Positions 55,163-64,000 of a stretch of 64,000 bases of DNA are shown piece after piece; position 1 is the stretch's first letter, and every line of letters starts with the position of its first letter. Made by a program: the position numbers and the translations under genes. This DNA comes from Acherontichlamydia pituitae (GTDB taxonomy: Bacteria > Chlamydiota > Chlamydiia > Chlamydiales > Rhabdochlamydiaceae), in NCBI GenBank assembly GCA_019634675.1, contig JAHCAX010000009.1, positions 1-64,000 on the forward strand, written 5' to 3'. Under the pieces are notes generated by a model. It searched no databases and was not told the origin of the DNA. It saw nothing but the letters and a program-made list of their open reading frames with translations.

Positions 55163-55911
55163 GCAACCGTTAAATCTGTCCGGAGCATCCCCTTTGATTG
55201 CTTTTGCTTGCGGACGATCTGCTTGTATGGGCCTGGCACAAACTCCAACTTTTCCGATCGCGCTTCAGCATCCTTCTCCGATTCCGCAAAGACAGCAATC
55301 AGATATTGCGGCAATGCCCCTCCGGCAAACTCCCCCCAGACCCTCCAGCAGGCCGGAGACTCTTCCTTTATCTGTTTGTCCGCCATCGACTGCAGATGCT
55401 GCTCAAACGCATATTCCTGTCCCGGCGTGATCTCGATCCAATACAATTGGACATACGGTAATGCAAGCATCCGTTCCTTTCCTGCCGGAATGCAGGAACA
55501 CTGCGGCAAAAACTTCTGAACGCTCCTAAAGTAGAAGTTGATCGTGCTGGCGCGCGCCAACCTTCGGATTTCCCAATCCTGCGACGAAAAGGTGTCTTGA
55601 AAAGACTTCTTCTGTTTCATCAGCCGCTCAATGCCGCCAAAAGTCCCGAGCGGCGTCAGGAATAGATATTCAGGAGAATCAAAGACTTCGATTGCGTAGA
55701 ATGTAAAAGCGTCCCGCTTCTTGACAAACTGGGAAAATCCCTGCAAGAACTCTTTCTTGGTTGCCTCGTACGCCTCTTTTTTTCCAAACTTGATAAAATC
55801 GCGCCGCACCAGCCAAACGTCCGAGGAGACGTCCGAGGCCTTTGCATCCAGCTGCACCAATGCCAAAAGGGCCGCAACGGCAGCCTTCCAGAACCATTTT
55901 CCACTTTGCAT
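55156..55911 (-). CDS. Secreted hypothetical protein (251 aa)
   Basis: N-terminal signal peptide (MQSGKWFWKAAVAALLALVQLDAKA). The mature part starts SDVSSDVWLVRRDFIKFGKKEAYEATKKEF. Two halves look alike in theme: WLVRRDFIKFGKKEAYEATKKEFLQGF, and YVQLYWIEITPGQEYAFEQHLQSMAD. Each has a beta strand followed by a helix, reminiscent of a dimeric alpha/beta-barrel (ABM-like) fold, a tentative reading. Two cysteines lie in LPQCSCIPAG and one in SPACWRVWGEF. Probably periplasmic. No family is recognised and no catalytic motif is evident. It overlaps the convergent ATPase gene by 7 nt. Confidence 0.75.
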   Translation of the reverse strand: MQSGKWFWKAAVAALLALVQLDAKASDVSSDVWLVRRDFIKFGKKEAYEATKKEFLQGFSQFVKKRDAFTFYAIEVFDSPEYLFLTPLGTFGGIERLMKQKKSFQDTFSSQDWEIRRLARASTINFYFRSVQKFLPQCSCIPAGKERMLALPYVQLYWIEITPGQEYAFEQHLQSMADKQIKEESPACWRVWGEFAGGALPQYLIAVFAESEKDAEARSEKLEFVPGPYKQIVRKQKQSKGMLRTDLTVAQ

Positions 55912-56094
55912 AGCCCATACCCCGCTAGTTCAACCTATTTAATTGATGGCCAATAGTTTACAGAAAACAACAAGCTCAACGCCCATCCTTCCTGCGCCAA
56001 ATTTTGTTTATAGTAATTTTTTCAATTTTCAGGAAGTAGCCTTCGCAACAAAATCTTTAGACACTGAAATCGCTGATTGTGATAAAATTAACGT
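55912..56094. other. Intergenic region with promoter for the RRM protein
   Basis: No gene. TGATAAAAT at about 56080-56088 looks like an extended -10 element (TGn-TAAAAT) for the plus-strand transcript; a -35 box is not clear. Confidence 0.4.
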
Positions 56095-56316
56095 TAAGCG
56101 TTAGTGATCCGTTTTATTGGCCTAGCTGGCAGAAGCCTTGAGTAACCTTAAGACATTCAGCTTACGTGAGTTAGTGTTGATCCCGAGTGTTTTGTCGCCA
56201 GCGAGCAGTTTTAGCCGATGGTCAGATCCCCGAGTCAACTCAAGTGAGAGTCCCTTGTTTTTTACACAAGGAGCTCGAAATTACCATCTTTTAATCTCTA
56301 GGAGATTTTTTTAAGT
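56095..56316 (+). promoter_or_regulatory. Long structured 5' leader of the RRM gene
   Basis: About 220 nt between the putative -10 element and the ATG, with no reading frame. It contains a perfect 6-bp hairpin CCTTGT/ACAAGG (56253-56271) and a CTCA-AG-TGAG stem just before it. TAGGAG near 56300-56306 provides the ribosome-binding site. Leaders of this length before RNA-binding protein genes often mediate cold-shock or autoregulatory control, which is inferred here. Confidence 0.45.
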
Positions 56317-56679
56317 ATGTCTCAAACTGCAAATAAAAAGCTGTACGTTGGAAGCCTTCCATATAGCACAACAGAAGAAGAGATCCGTGAACTGTTCGAA
56401 GCTTTCGGACCTATCGAATCTGTTCGTATTATCACAGACAAGTTTACTGGCATGTCTAAAGGGTTTGCATTCGTAGAAATGGCAAACGCTGATGACGCTC
56501 GTAAAGCTGTAGAAGGCATGAACGGAAAGCAGCTTAACGGCCGCACCCTCATCGTGAACGAAGCTCGTCCAGAGCAACGCCGCGAACGCTCCTTCTCTTC
56601 AGAAGGCGGCAGAGGCGGAGGCGACCGCTGGGGCAGCCAAGGCGACCGTCCACGTCGTCCACGTCGCGACTTCAACTAA
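56317..56679 (+). CDS. RRM-domain RNA-binding protein
   Basis: A 120-residue RNA-binding protein like the Rbp proteins of cyanobacteria and other bacteria. One RRM spans about residues 8-85, with RNP2 KLYVGSLPY and RNP1 SKGFAFVEM, so the exposed aromatic RNA-contacting residues are present. A Gly/Arg-rich tail (GGRGGGDRWGSQGDRPRRPRRDFN) follows, as in eukaryotic-type RGG proteins. Expected to bind single-stranded RNA in the cytoplasm, possibly in cold or developmental control. A strong terminator follows and a long leader precedes it, consistent with a highly expressed single-gene transcript. Codon use is more even than in the giant genes. Confidence 0.95.
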   Translation: MSQTANKKLYVGSLPYSTTEEEIRELFEAFGPIESVRIITDKFTGMSKGFAFVEMANADDARKAVEGMNGKQLNGRTLIVNEARPEQRRERSFSSEGGRGGGDRWGSQGDRPRRPRRDFN

Positions 56680-56729
56680 GCGCTAAGATTTAGATCTTAG
56701 ACGGGTTTTCCCTTCTAAGGCTATCTTTG

Positions 56730-56768
56730 AACCGCCGGCAGGGGCAACCCTCCGGCGGTTTTTCTTTT
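56730..56768 (+). terminator. Intrinsic terminator after the RRM gene
   Basis: AACCGCCGG (56730-56738) pairs with CCGGCGGTT (56752-56760), a 9-bp GC-rich stem, followed by a T-run. Confidence 0.92.
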
Positions 56769-56997
56769 CCGTACCAAAGAGTCCGTTTTTCCCAAGCTCC
56801 TCCTACTTAAAGTTTAAATCTTCCTTGCTATCAGCTATTCCTAAGCTGGAATACGCATATATTTAATTATAAGCAACTTAAGAAATGCCAGAGCAACCTG
56901 ATTTTACGATTGCAACCACCTCTCCATCAACAACTTAAAATTAATTAAAGCAAATTAAAAAATCAATTAAATTAAATTGGATTAATATATATAATTA
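56769..56997. other. AT-rich spacer
   Basis: Non-coding, increasingly AT-rich toward the gene at 56998. I see no clear element. Confidence 0.4.
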
Positions 56998-58182
56998 ATG
57001 CAAAATAAAGGTGATCAAGTGGCATTTATAATAAAGCTTTTTTACGGCAGTGAAATTAAATCGGAAATTGAAAATGGAAGTTATGATTCAATCGCCGACG
57101 CCACGGATCTCGACAAAACAGTAATAGATATTTTTAACAAAAACGGTTGGCAGCCAGACTTCTGGGAATCTGAAAAAAAAGCCGCCATTAAAAGCGTTCT
57201 TAAAGATTGCCTGTTTGAACGAAAAACAGGATTAGTCCCTTCGTTATTAAATGCTGCCCAGTCACTAATAATGGCTGATAAGATACCACTTCCACTCACT
57301 CCCGACTCTGCTGATCAATTATGCCAAAAGCTGCGCAGAATTAAGCCATACAATGTATTTAAGCCCCATGAGATTTCCTACATCCTTCGCAATTATTCAG
57401 CTGTGATAAGCGTACTTCAAAAAGACCAGATCATCAGCATTTCTCCAAAGGGTCGAATTTTGCTAAATGATAACCTTAATGATCACCAAGAACATCGACT
57501 GCAGACATGGATGAAAGTTTGGAAACCGCATGCTAAATTTGATCATGAAAAGCAAAAAGCCGCCAAAGCTGCAATCTTGGAGCAAAAAGCCGGGTTGATC
57601 GGCTCAATGCTGCAACATGCTCAGTCACTGAATAGGATAGGAAACGCAAAGACTGTTCTCACCAATAACACCTCTCTTAATTCCGTAGAAGCTGATCATT
57701 TAACCTCGAAGCTAATCAATACCTCAGAATATGGCATATTCGATCCTTATGAGATTTCTTACATCTTGCAAAATTTCTCTAGCGTAACAAAAGCTCTAGC
57801 TCTAGCTCAGATCATCGATATTTCAGAAGAGGGGCGGGTTAAGCCAAAAGCCGATCTTACCGCTCAAGCAAAAAATCGGTGCGGCGAATTGGTTGAAACA
57901 TTCTATCAAGCGGCGAAAAATACCCACAAAGAAAGCAAGCAGATCCATGAGAGAAGCACAGACCACTTTTCAATAAGATGGAACCTTCCGCAATTAGAGG
58001 TCGATAAAAAAATCTACGCGATCATCTTTGGAATAACTCCTTTTCGTAAAGAGCACCAACAAATCATCAAAGCCATTCAAGATAAGTCTCCTGAGACTCT
58101 GAAACAAGCCTATCAAACGCTTGAGGCACACCTCCAGAATCCCCAGAAGCCCACAGATCCTTATCAAAGAAGAATCCTTTAA
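56998..58182 (+). CDS. Hypothetical protein with internal duplication (394 aa)
   Basis: Not recognised. Two copies of a segment of about 130-140 residues occur in tandem. Copy 1 (about residues 50-160) has RKTGLVPSLLNAAQSL ... FKPHEISYILRNYSAVISVL then QIISISPKGRI. Copy 2 (about 180-285) has QKAGLIGSMLQHAQSL ... FDPYEISYILQNFSSVTKAL then QIIDISEEGRV. The region before copy 1 (IADATDLDKTVIDIFNKNGW) and the C-terminal part (about 300-394) are separate. All are predicted helical and soluble, with no membrane helix. ATG 56998 is preceded by an AT-rich sequence without a clear Shine-Dalgarno. Possibly an effector, judging from neighbourhood and from absence of a housekeeping signature. Confidence 0.75.
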   Translation: MQNKGDQVAFIIKLFYGSEIKSEIENGSYDSIADATDLDKTVIDIFNKNGWQPDFWESEKKAAIKSVLKDCLFERKTGLVPSLLNAAQSLIMADKIPLPLTPDSADQLCQKLRRIKPYNVFKPHEISYILRNYSAVISVLQKDQIISISPKGRILLNDNLNDHQEHRLQTWMKVWKPHAKFDHEKQKAAKAAILEQKAGLIGSMLQHAQSLNRIGNAKTVLTNNTSLNSVEADHLTSKLINTSEYGIFDPYEISYILQNFSSVTKALALAQIIDISEEGRVKPKADLTAQAKNRCGELVETFYQAAKNTHKESKQIHERSTDHFSIRWNLPQLEVDKKIYAIIFGITPFRKEHQQIIKAIQDKSPETLKQAYQTLEAHLQNPQKPTDPYQRRIL

Positions 58183-58475
58183 TTCTCTTTAGCTTCGTTT
58201 AAATTCAGAGAACAAAAGCAATTTCTAAATATAAACATCTAACTTTCAGCGTATTAACCTCATATTTTTAGACTGTTTTTTTAAAACAACATTTGCCTGA
58301 AACTATTTCCCCATCATTTGCCAGGCTTGTTCACACACAAGCACCTTAAAGCCAATCACTAAAACAAAGCAAACGCAAACGTTAATTAAATACACAAACT
58401 AAACAACCACGTTTATTTACATTAAATATTTAAATATGATAGAATAAAAATAAAAATGGGTTAATAAGTATTACT
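58183..58475. other. AT-rich intergenic region before a giant gene
   Basis: About 290 nt without a gene; strongly AT-rich near the 3' end, as before the other giant genes. Presumably promoter DNA for the gene at 58476. I see no clear hexamer pair. Confidence 0.4.
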
Positions 58476-61400
58476 ATGTCTTCTAATCCTTTAAGAAGAA
58501 TTGGTTATGACTTGTTTTCAGTGTCTTTTGCCCCTACCGGGGAAGAAAAGAAGCTGAAAAAAGAGATTGTTGTCATTCGCTCTGAAGAAGTTACAGATCC
58601 TTTATCCGACGACGATGTCCAAAAAATTGTTCAAACATACTGCAAGAGTGCATCAGATTTCGATACGCTTAAGCAGATCTCCATTACTAAATGGGATGTT
58701 GGACACCAAAAAGGCAAAGTTCAAATCGGCAATAAAGAGATTGAGATTAGTTTAGCTCCTTCGCAACCTGAATCTGCCGCCGCTGTAACACCTGAGCCTG
58801 TCATCACCGTCAAACACCTCCCACACCTCCCAGCGATTACTAAGGATGAGGCCAAATACGGGACCAGTTTCTGGTCTAACGTCGGAACCCTCATCCAAAC
58901 AGCTTGGGAAACAAATGCGCTCTTAGGCGTGGTGTCCGTCCTCTTTTTTCCAATAACGTTTGTCTTAAGCGGGATTGAGACCAGGGAATACGACCTTAAA
59001 GCAGAAAAGGTCGCAAAGAGCTTCGACGTTCTTTTTGAAAGCAAGCTTCCCTCTTCTCAAACAGTTAACCTTGAAGTGCTCAAGACTTTGCAGATTTTCT
59101 TAAGAAAATCAGGGGTCCAAAACGAAGATCTCAATGAAACTCTCGGAAATGCGCTCGTCAACGGACAAATGCTTGAACAGGCCTCTCGTGGAGAACCCAT
59201 CGATTTTACAAACAGCATTCTTATTCAGTTAAAGGATTCTTCAAAGGATAAACCTGTCACTATCCCGTGCGGGCACTATCAAGGCGAACTCTTCCATCCT
59301 TCCTACCTTCAAATCTGGAAAGAAGGAGATGCTATCATTGTTAAACGCTTCTCCTTTCTTCCCGATACAGAAACGATCGTTGGCAAAACAGCACCGATCC
59401 AGGAATACCAATTAAGTGAAACTGGGTTCAAACAATTCTGCCAATCCCTCGTTTCCCATCTAAAACCAACACCGACATCTTATGCCTTGTCGGAAGCGCA
59501 GCGCAAGCAGGCGCTTGCGCTGGGCATTCAGGTCACAGAAGTCCCCGAAGCTCAGCCAGCCCCCCTTTCCTATCAAGACTCCATCCGCAATTCGCTGATC
59601 AATTATGGCGCTACTGAAAGAGCATTGGATGAGACAAGCCAAGCAATGAACCAGAAGTTCGCTTCGGCGCCAACGACAGATCCGTGGAAGCTCGCTGCAG
59701 TTTTATTAGGCAGCCAGGAAACAACACTGGGAACGGAAGATAAAAACCGGTTTATGTTCCTGACGACTCGGTTCATGGTGCGCTCTTTATGCAAATATGC
59801 CGCTGGAATGGACGAGTCTCGCCGCGAAGTCTACTTTGCAAGAATTGAAGAGCGCGTCCAAAAACTCGAAAAGAAGCTGACCAAGCAATTCGGCCCTGAA
59901 GCAAAAGAACACATGATCCCGATCTATGAAGATCTTCGCAAAGCAAGGAACCGTTTTGCAAGAAGCTACGCAAGGCAGCAAGAGCTAGCCCAATCCGCGG
60001 AGTTGCGCACGGCTCCCGTTTCAAAACCGATCCAGCTCTCTTTTCGCACCGTTTCCCCTTCTGAAACCGTGGCAGAGCCCACCGCTGTCCAAGGCGGGAA
60101 AGGAACCTGTTCTCTAAAAGCGGAACTTCAAACAGTCTCCAACGTATTATCAAATGGTGCGGATAAAGACGACTTCATCGGTTCCATTCAATCGATCACA
60201 ACAAGGGCTTCTGAACTGATCGACGAGAAAAAATATGAACAAGCCGCCAAGCTGGCAAATGCACTGTTAGACAAGCTCCCTCCTTTGACCGATCCTTCCG
60301 TTTGGGACCAATTTGACGACCAAGAACTCAAACAGATCAGCGACCAGCTCACTTTGGCCTCCCAATATCTATTTGAAGCTAAATTACGGTTGAACCACCC
60401 TCTTTGCAACAATGTCGAGCTGGTAAACTTCTTTCAGAACCAAGCTACTCTGATCTATCTAGCTCGAAGACGAACAAATCTTGCTAAGCAGGACTTGATT
60501 GCAAAGCTCTTCGCAAAACCTGAACTCTATGAAGAGATTAAAGCTCACGCGCAAGGCAAGGTGGTGACTGCTCCGATCCCCGACGGATTACCCGACGCAA
60601 AGGACCCATTTTGGATCGAATTCATAAAAACCGCCGAACCCTACTACATTGGCCATCTTGCACGCGAGTGTGGATTATCTAGGGAACAAGCCCTTTCTCT
60701 TTCATTTGATCGGTTCAGCGGAGATTTACTATACCTCTATGAATCCTTGGCATACGATCCTTATCTGCAATTGGGATCAGATCCAATGACTTTGGATAAA
60801 GTTGAAGGGATCCGCTCATTATGGCTTAATGAAATGCCCGCTCCAGGGGATGAAATTCCAGATATGATAGCACGGGAAAGCATCTGCCTTGATAGCTGCT
60901 ACGTCGAAGCTGCTCCTGATCAGACACGTTTTGGGAACTGGCACTATATCTACAATCTTCACCAGATCAGCAGCGGGTATGACGAATACCAAAAAGATTA
61001 CAATGATAGCGCTTCAAAGCCGCTTTCTATGGAATTTAATTCTCGAAGGAAACAGCTAGAAACGATTTTTTCTGGTAAAAATAGGGACTCTAGTGAATTT
61101 GAATTCCTGAAAAGCTGCCTTAAGGAGATCGACCCTCCGTCAGACCCGACTCAGCAATTTCTTCCTGATTTCGTCAGCGGCATGCGACGCGCAGAGCTCT
61201 TTTTGCGCTCTGCACAACATCCGGAGCACTCGCTATTCGTTAGCTATTCAAGCAAGTTAGCTGCAGGGACTGCTGCAATGGGACTGGTCGCAGACGCACG
61301 ACGCGGTGTAGAAGACCCAACCGATCAAGAGGCGGTTATTAAAAATCTTCAGCGGCGGCATCGTTCTCTTTTGCGGGAAAAAATGGACCAAATGCCATCG

Positions 61401-64000
61401 CGCATCACCTTATCTGTCAGCGAAACTTACCTTCCAACTCTATCAGGCACACTCTATCCCACTCTCCGACTGAACAAAACTGATAGTGGAGGGGTTGAAT
61501 ACTTTCCTTTTGGACTGCCAGGAACCCTCAATGAATACACACCCCCGGCAAACCATTCCATCCATAGCATGCTTTGCGGCTCTCTGCCATCTTGGATTGC
61601 AAGCAGCCGAGAAGCAAGGTATTCTCCATCCACAGATGTAGAACAGCTAGAAAAAAATCAAAGCCCTCATCACCATGTCCCTCATGCTATAGCTAACGAT
61701 GGTTACACCCTCCAACACCTTTCTGAAGCGAGAGCCACTCAGATCCCAGGCTTATCTGTAATGCAGCTAACAGATCTATTGGGCTTGGTTTCTCCACTAA
61801 ACAGACATTTGACGCTAGAACACGTTCTGGGATTTATTGCAGCTAATCCGCACCTGCTCGAAAATCCTCTTGTTAGAATGCAGCTATGGAACGCTTTTTC
61901 GAAATACTCGATCGAAGGCACAGCCTTTACTTTGTCTGGAGTCGATTCAGCCCTTTGCTCTGCGCCTTTTTACCTGGAACAGCTTCTTAAAGGCCTTCAA
62001 AAATTATCCGAACTCAGAGGAAAAGCTCTACTGAACCACCAGACTGAAGCGGTAGCCTTCATTGATGAGATGATGGAAAAAGTAGGGGAACGGGCTGCGT
62101 TTTTCCAAAGCAAATGGGATACAGTTCATACGGATGACGAACCCTCTATTGAACGGTTTCAAAAGGAAATGAGGCCTTACGCCTACCTAAGACAAGACAA
62201 AATTCATTTGCTCTCAAGGCCTAAGGATATTAAGGATAACGCCGAAGACATGCAAAAGCACCTGAAGTCGATTTCAGAGCTATGCAGGGCTACAGTAAAT
62301 CCAAAAGACTGGGAACAACAGTTAAACGATCCATCCCAAGTGACTGCCAGGCTCCACTATTTAAGCCTTCTTCCCCAGGAAAAAATCGAATCCGCAACCG
62401 CAGAAGAGCTTGCGTCTTATCTAGAGTTTTGGTCGTCTGTCCAGAAAACTGCATCAGATTGCGAGCTGCCCCAACTGTTTTACCTCGTCCAAACCAAGAT
62501 GGAAAATAGTGTTCTTCCAGCAATCGATGAAAGGCTTCAATCTGATCAGCAGCTATGCAACACCGTATGCTCCCTGCTAGCTCCCAAAATAACTGCAGTC
62601 GGCATGGATTGGCAGCGCGACAGCCAGAACGATTATATCTATACATTGGGATCTCACCAATTAAATATTGCCAATGCAGGTTCGCAGGTCATTTTAAAAG
62701 AAGCTGTCCGAGGAGCTCTGGAGCTCCCTTCTGAAATTCTCGGAGATCCCCTCTATGTTCGTATTTTTGGCGAGCAATCTTTTAATGCTACTTACCGCAA
62801 TCTAGGCATCGAAGAGCTCTACAAGTGGTCTGTCGGAGACCGCACTTTTGAGATCCGCCGCAATATCGAAGACCGTTCGATCACACGCATTAGTCAAACC
62901 ATTGATGGCGCCGAATATGTGTTTTCTTCTGCGATTGTCAGAGATGACATCCCACTTTCCCGGTTGATGAAGCAACAAGGGATCTGGGTCAAAGCGAATG
63001 GCGAAGGACCTTCCGCCCTTTTATTCATCGCTCCTCAAAACCGATGGAAGACAGGCCAGTCTTTACTCGCAGATAGCCAAGTGCTCCATTTGGACCTTTC
63101 CTCCTCTCAACAGCTCACAGGAATTTGGATGCCGTCGGCGAAAGGAAGGCAAAAAGTTGCTATTGACAACACCTTTCAAGCCAACAAAATTTTCCAATGC
63201 TGCGATCCAAGCAATATGCTGATGCTTCTCAATCCACAAGAAGACGGCGTAGACGAGATCGTCTTCCTAAAAGAAAACCTCAGACTCAAACACGTGGACA
63301 ACCGCTGGAAAGTGGTTGGCGAAGAAGGCCTGTTCCTCCAAGTCCAAGGCTCTTACCGCTTTAGAGAAATGTTCGGGGATAGTTTTGAAAGCTTTATGCT
63401 CCCTCTGGTTAAAACAAAGAAGCGCAGCGATGGAAAAGAAGAGTTCGATGGCTATCAGCTCCGCATATGGCCCCATCAACTCCAACCTGCCTTAGCAGGT
63501 TCTGCAACAGGAAGGGCTTTAGAATTTGTCCAAATGACTGGCACGCCGCAGTTGGTCGTGACCCAGGATGCAAAGGGCAATTGGCATGGAACTCCATCCT
63601 CCTTCCTCTATCTGGCAACCGTGTCCTATGCGCGAGGGGATGTCGACCAAGCCCTCTTTTTCTTGAACCAGGTCAACGGTTCACGCTCATTGATCAAAAA
63701 AGAAGAGGCCGACCTCTTTGAGCAAATTGCAAGAAACTTACAGTCCTTGCCTGCAGCAACGAATAAAGCCATTGCCTTCCAATTAAAGGCATCGCTTCTT
63801 ATTTCCAGAGTCCAAAGAGAGTCTTTTGGCCGAAGCAACTTTGAGAGGTTTAACTGGGAGCAATATCACAAAGACACCACCCGCTTATTAAACCTCTATG
63901 ACGCTTATGAACATGCAATGCAAGTCCCTGAAACAGTCCAATCGCTTCAACAGAAAAAACTTGTGCTGACATCTTCTGAGCTTAATGAGTTGCAAACACG
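58476..64000 (+). CDS. Giant protein, 3' end beyond window (at least 1841 aa)
   Basis: An ATG at 58476 opens a frame with no stop to the window edge, read through by eye in segments. It begins MSSNPLRRIGYDLFSVSFAP. A hydrophobic segment near residues 145-172 (ALLGVVSVLFFPITFVLSGI) may be one membrane helix. The rest is soluble and helix-rich, with stretches such as KGTCSLKAELQTVSNVLSNG and DPFWIEFIKTAEPYYIGHLA. Towards the right edge comes a probably beta-rich part (YKWSVGDRTFEIRRNIEDRS ... RWKVVGEEGLFLQVQGSYRF) and TPSSFLYLATVSYARGDVDQ. I do not recognise a domain. Environmental chlamydiae carry giant proteins of several thousand residues, some with ubiquitin-hydrolase-like or DUF3638-type domains, and this may be one; that is a guess. 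Confidence 0.88.
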   Translation, partial: MSSNPLRRIGYDLFSVSFAPTGEEKKLKKEIVVIRSEEVTDPLSDDDVQKIVQTYCKSASDFDTLKQISITKWDVGHQKGKVQIGNKEIEISLAPSQPESAAAVTPEPVITVKHLPHLPAITKDEAKYGTSFWSNVGTLIQTAWETNALLGVVSVLFFPITFVLSGIETREYDLKAEKVAKSFDVLFESKLPSSQTVNLEVLKTLQIFLRKSGVQNEDLNETLGNALVNGQMLEQASRGEPIDFTNSILIQLKDSSKDKPVTIPCGHYQGELFHPSYLQIWKEGDAIIVKRFSFLPDTETIVGKTAPIQEYQLSETGFKQFCQSLVSHLKPTPTSYALSEAQRKQALALGIQVTEVPEAQPAPLSYQDSIRNSLINYGATERALDETSQAMNQKFASAPTTDPWKLAAVLLGSQETTLGTEDKNRFMFLTTRFMVRSLCKYAAGMDESRREVYFARIEERVQKLEKKLTKQFGPEAKEHMIPIYEDLRKARNRFARSYARQQELAQSAELRTAPVSKPIQLSFRTVSPSETVAEPTAVQGGKGTCSLKAELQTVSNVLSNGADKDDFIGSIQSITTRASELIDEKKYEQAAKLANALLDKLPPLTDPSVWDQFDDQELKQISDQLTLASQYLFEAKLRLNHPLCNNVELVNFFQNQATLIYLARRRTNLAKQDLIAKLFAKPELYEEIKAHAQGKVVTAPIPDGLPDAKDPFWIEFIKTAEPYYIGHLARECGLSREQALSLSFDRFSGDLLYLYESLAYDPYLQLGSDPMTLDKVEGIRSLWLNEMPAPGDEIPDMIARESICLDSCYVEAAPDQTRFGNWHYIYNLHQISSGYDEYQKDYNDSASKPLSMEFNSRRKQLETIFSGKNRDSSEFEFLKSCLKEIDPPSDPTQQFLPDFVSGMRRAELFLRSAQHPEHSLFVSYSSKLAAGTAAMGLVADARRGVEDPTDQEAVIKNLQRRHRSLLREKMDQMPSRITLSVSETYLPTLSGTLYPTLRLNKTDSGGVEYFPFGLPGTLNEYTPPANHSIHSMLCGSLPSWIASSREARYSPSTDVEQLEKNQSPHHHVPHAIANDGYTLQHLSEARATQIPGLSVMQLTDLLGLVSPLNRHLTLEHVLGFIAANPHLLENPLVRMQLWNAFSKYSIEGTAFTLSGVDSALCSAPFYLEQLLKGLQKLSELRGKALLNHQTEAVAFIDEMMEKVGERAAFFQSKWDTVHTDDEPSIERFQKEMRPYAYLRQDKIHLLSRPKDIKDNAEDMQKHLKSISELCRATVNPKDWEQQLNDPSQVTARLHYLSLLPQEKIESATAEELASYLEFWSSVQKTASDCELPQLFYLVQTKMENSVLPAIDERLQSDQQLCNTVCSLLAPKITAVGMDWQRDSQNDYIYTLGSHQLNIANAGSQVILKEAVRGALELPSEILGDPLYVRIFGEQSFNATYRNLGIEELYKWSVGDRTFEIRRNIEDRSITRISQTIDGAEYVFSSAIVRDDIPLSRLMKQQGIWVKANGEGPSALLFIAPQNRWKTGQSLLADSQVLHLDLSSSQQLTGIWMPSAKGRQKVAIDNTFQANKIFQCCDPSNMLMLLNPQEDGVDEIVFLKENLRLKHVDNRWKVVGEEGLFLQVQGSYRFREMFGDSFESFMLPLVKTKKRSDGKEEFDGYQLRIWPHQLQPALAGSATGRALEFVQMTGTPQLVVTQDAKGNWHGTPSSFLYLATVSYARGDVDQALFFLNQVNGSRSLIKKEEADLFEQIARNLQSLPAATNKAIAFQLKASLLISRVQRESFGRSNFERFNWEQYHKDTTRLLNLYDAYEHAMQVPETVQSLQQKKLVLTSSELNELQT

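Overview
ORGANISM. The window reads as the chromosome of an environmental (Chlamydia-like) member of the Chlamydiota. The best evidence is a short homologue of the chlamydial histone-like protein Hc1 (hctA, 52340-52579) beside an RlmD-type rRNA methyltransferase and yajC, matching, from memory, the C. trachomatis order yajC-ygcA-hctA (CT741-743). A chlamydial NSS-type sodium symporter, mfd, a short AMP nucleosidase and efp fit the same picture. Several very long proteins with eukaryote-like domains suggest a host range of protists or other eukaryotic cells, as in Parachlamydia, Waddlia, Estrella or Criblamydia relatives. I cannot fix the genus.

LAYOUT. 1-7.8 kb: 3' part of mfd, three small membrane proteins (two are tandem paralogues), AMP nucleosidase and a membrane class III nucleotide cyclase. 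7.9-11 kb: two candidate host-interaction proteins, one Inc-like with a C-terminal CBM20-like starch-binding domain, the other with a eukaryote-type RasGAP domain. 11-18.3 kb: accessory island with an archaeal-type ATPase, two orphan genes, a RloA/RloB (AbiL-like) pair bracketed by 13-bp inverted repeats, a 47-residue peptide with an exceptional Shine-Dalgarno, an AbiEi-like antitoxin and a tRNA-Met anticodon-arm remnant. 18.3-25.9 kb: housekeeping block efp-epmA, nadE, a membrane-anchored protein coupled to an NSS transporter, and htpG.

26-50 kb: giant-protein region. It holds a 2880-residue protein joining ankyrin super-repeats, a SNF2-type helicase and a USP deubiquitinase; a Ulp1-type (clan CE) protease; a secreted purple-acid-phosphatase-like enzyme; a 1931-residue protein with two GT2-like glycosyltransferase domains, a possible kinase-like segment and a nucleotidyltransferase-like segment; and tandem coiled-coil paralogues of 601 and 1661 residues. 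50-56.8 kb: yajC, rlmD-like, hctA, a class IV aminotransferase, a DUF4143-type ATPase, a secreted orphan and an RRM RNA-binding protein with a long leader. 57-64 kb: an orphan with an internal duplication, then the first 5.5 kb of another giant gene that runs off the window.

HOW IT FITS TOGETHER. Conserved chlamydial housekeeping genes (translation rescue via EF-P and EpmA, NAD synthesis, Sec accessory, EB chromatin protein) are interrupted by blocks of putative effectors. These target Ras-type GTPase switching, ubiquitin and SUMO-like modifiers, glucan and glycosylation, and by defence and toxin-antitoxin remnants in an AT-rich integration region. Family assignments come from reading motifs by eye; no database search was run.
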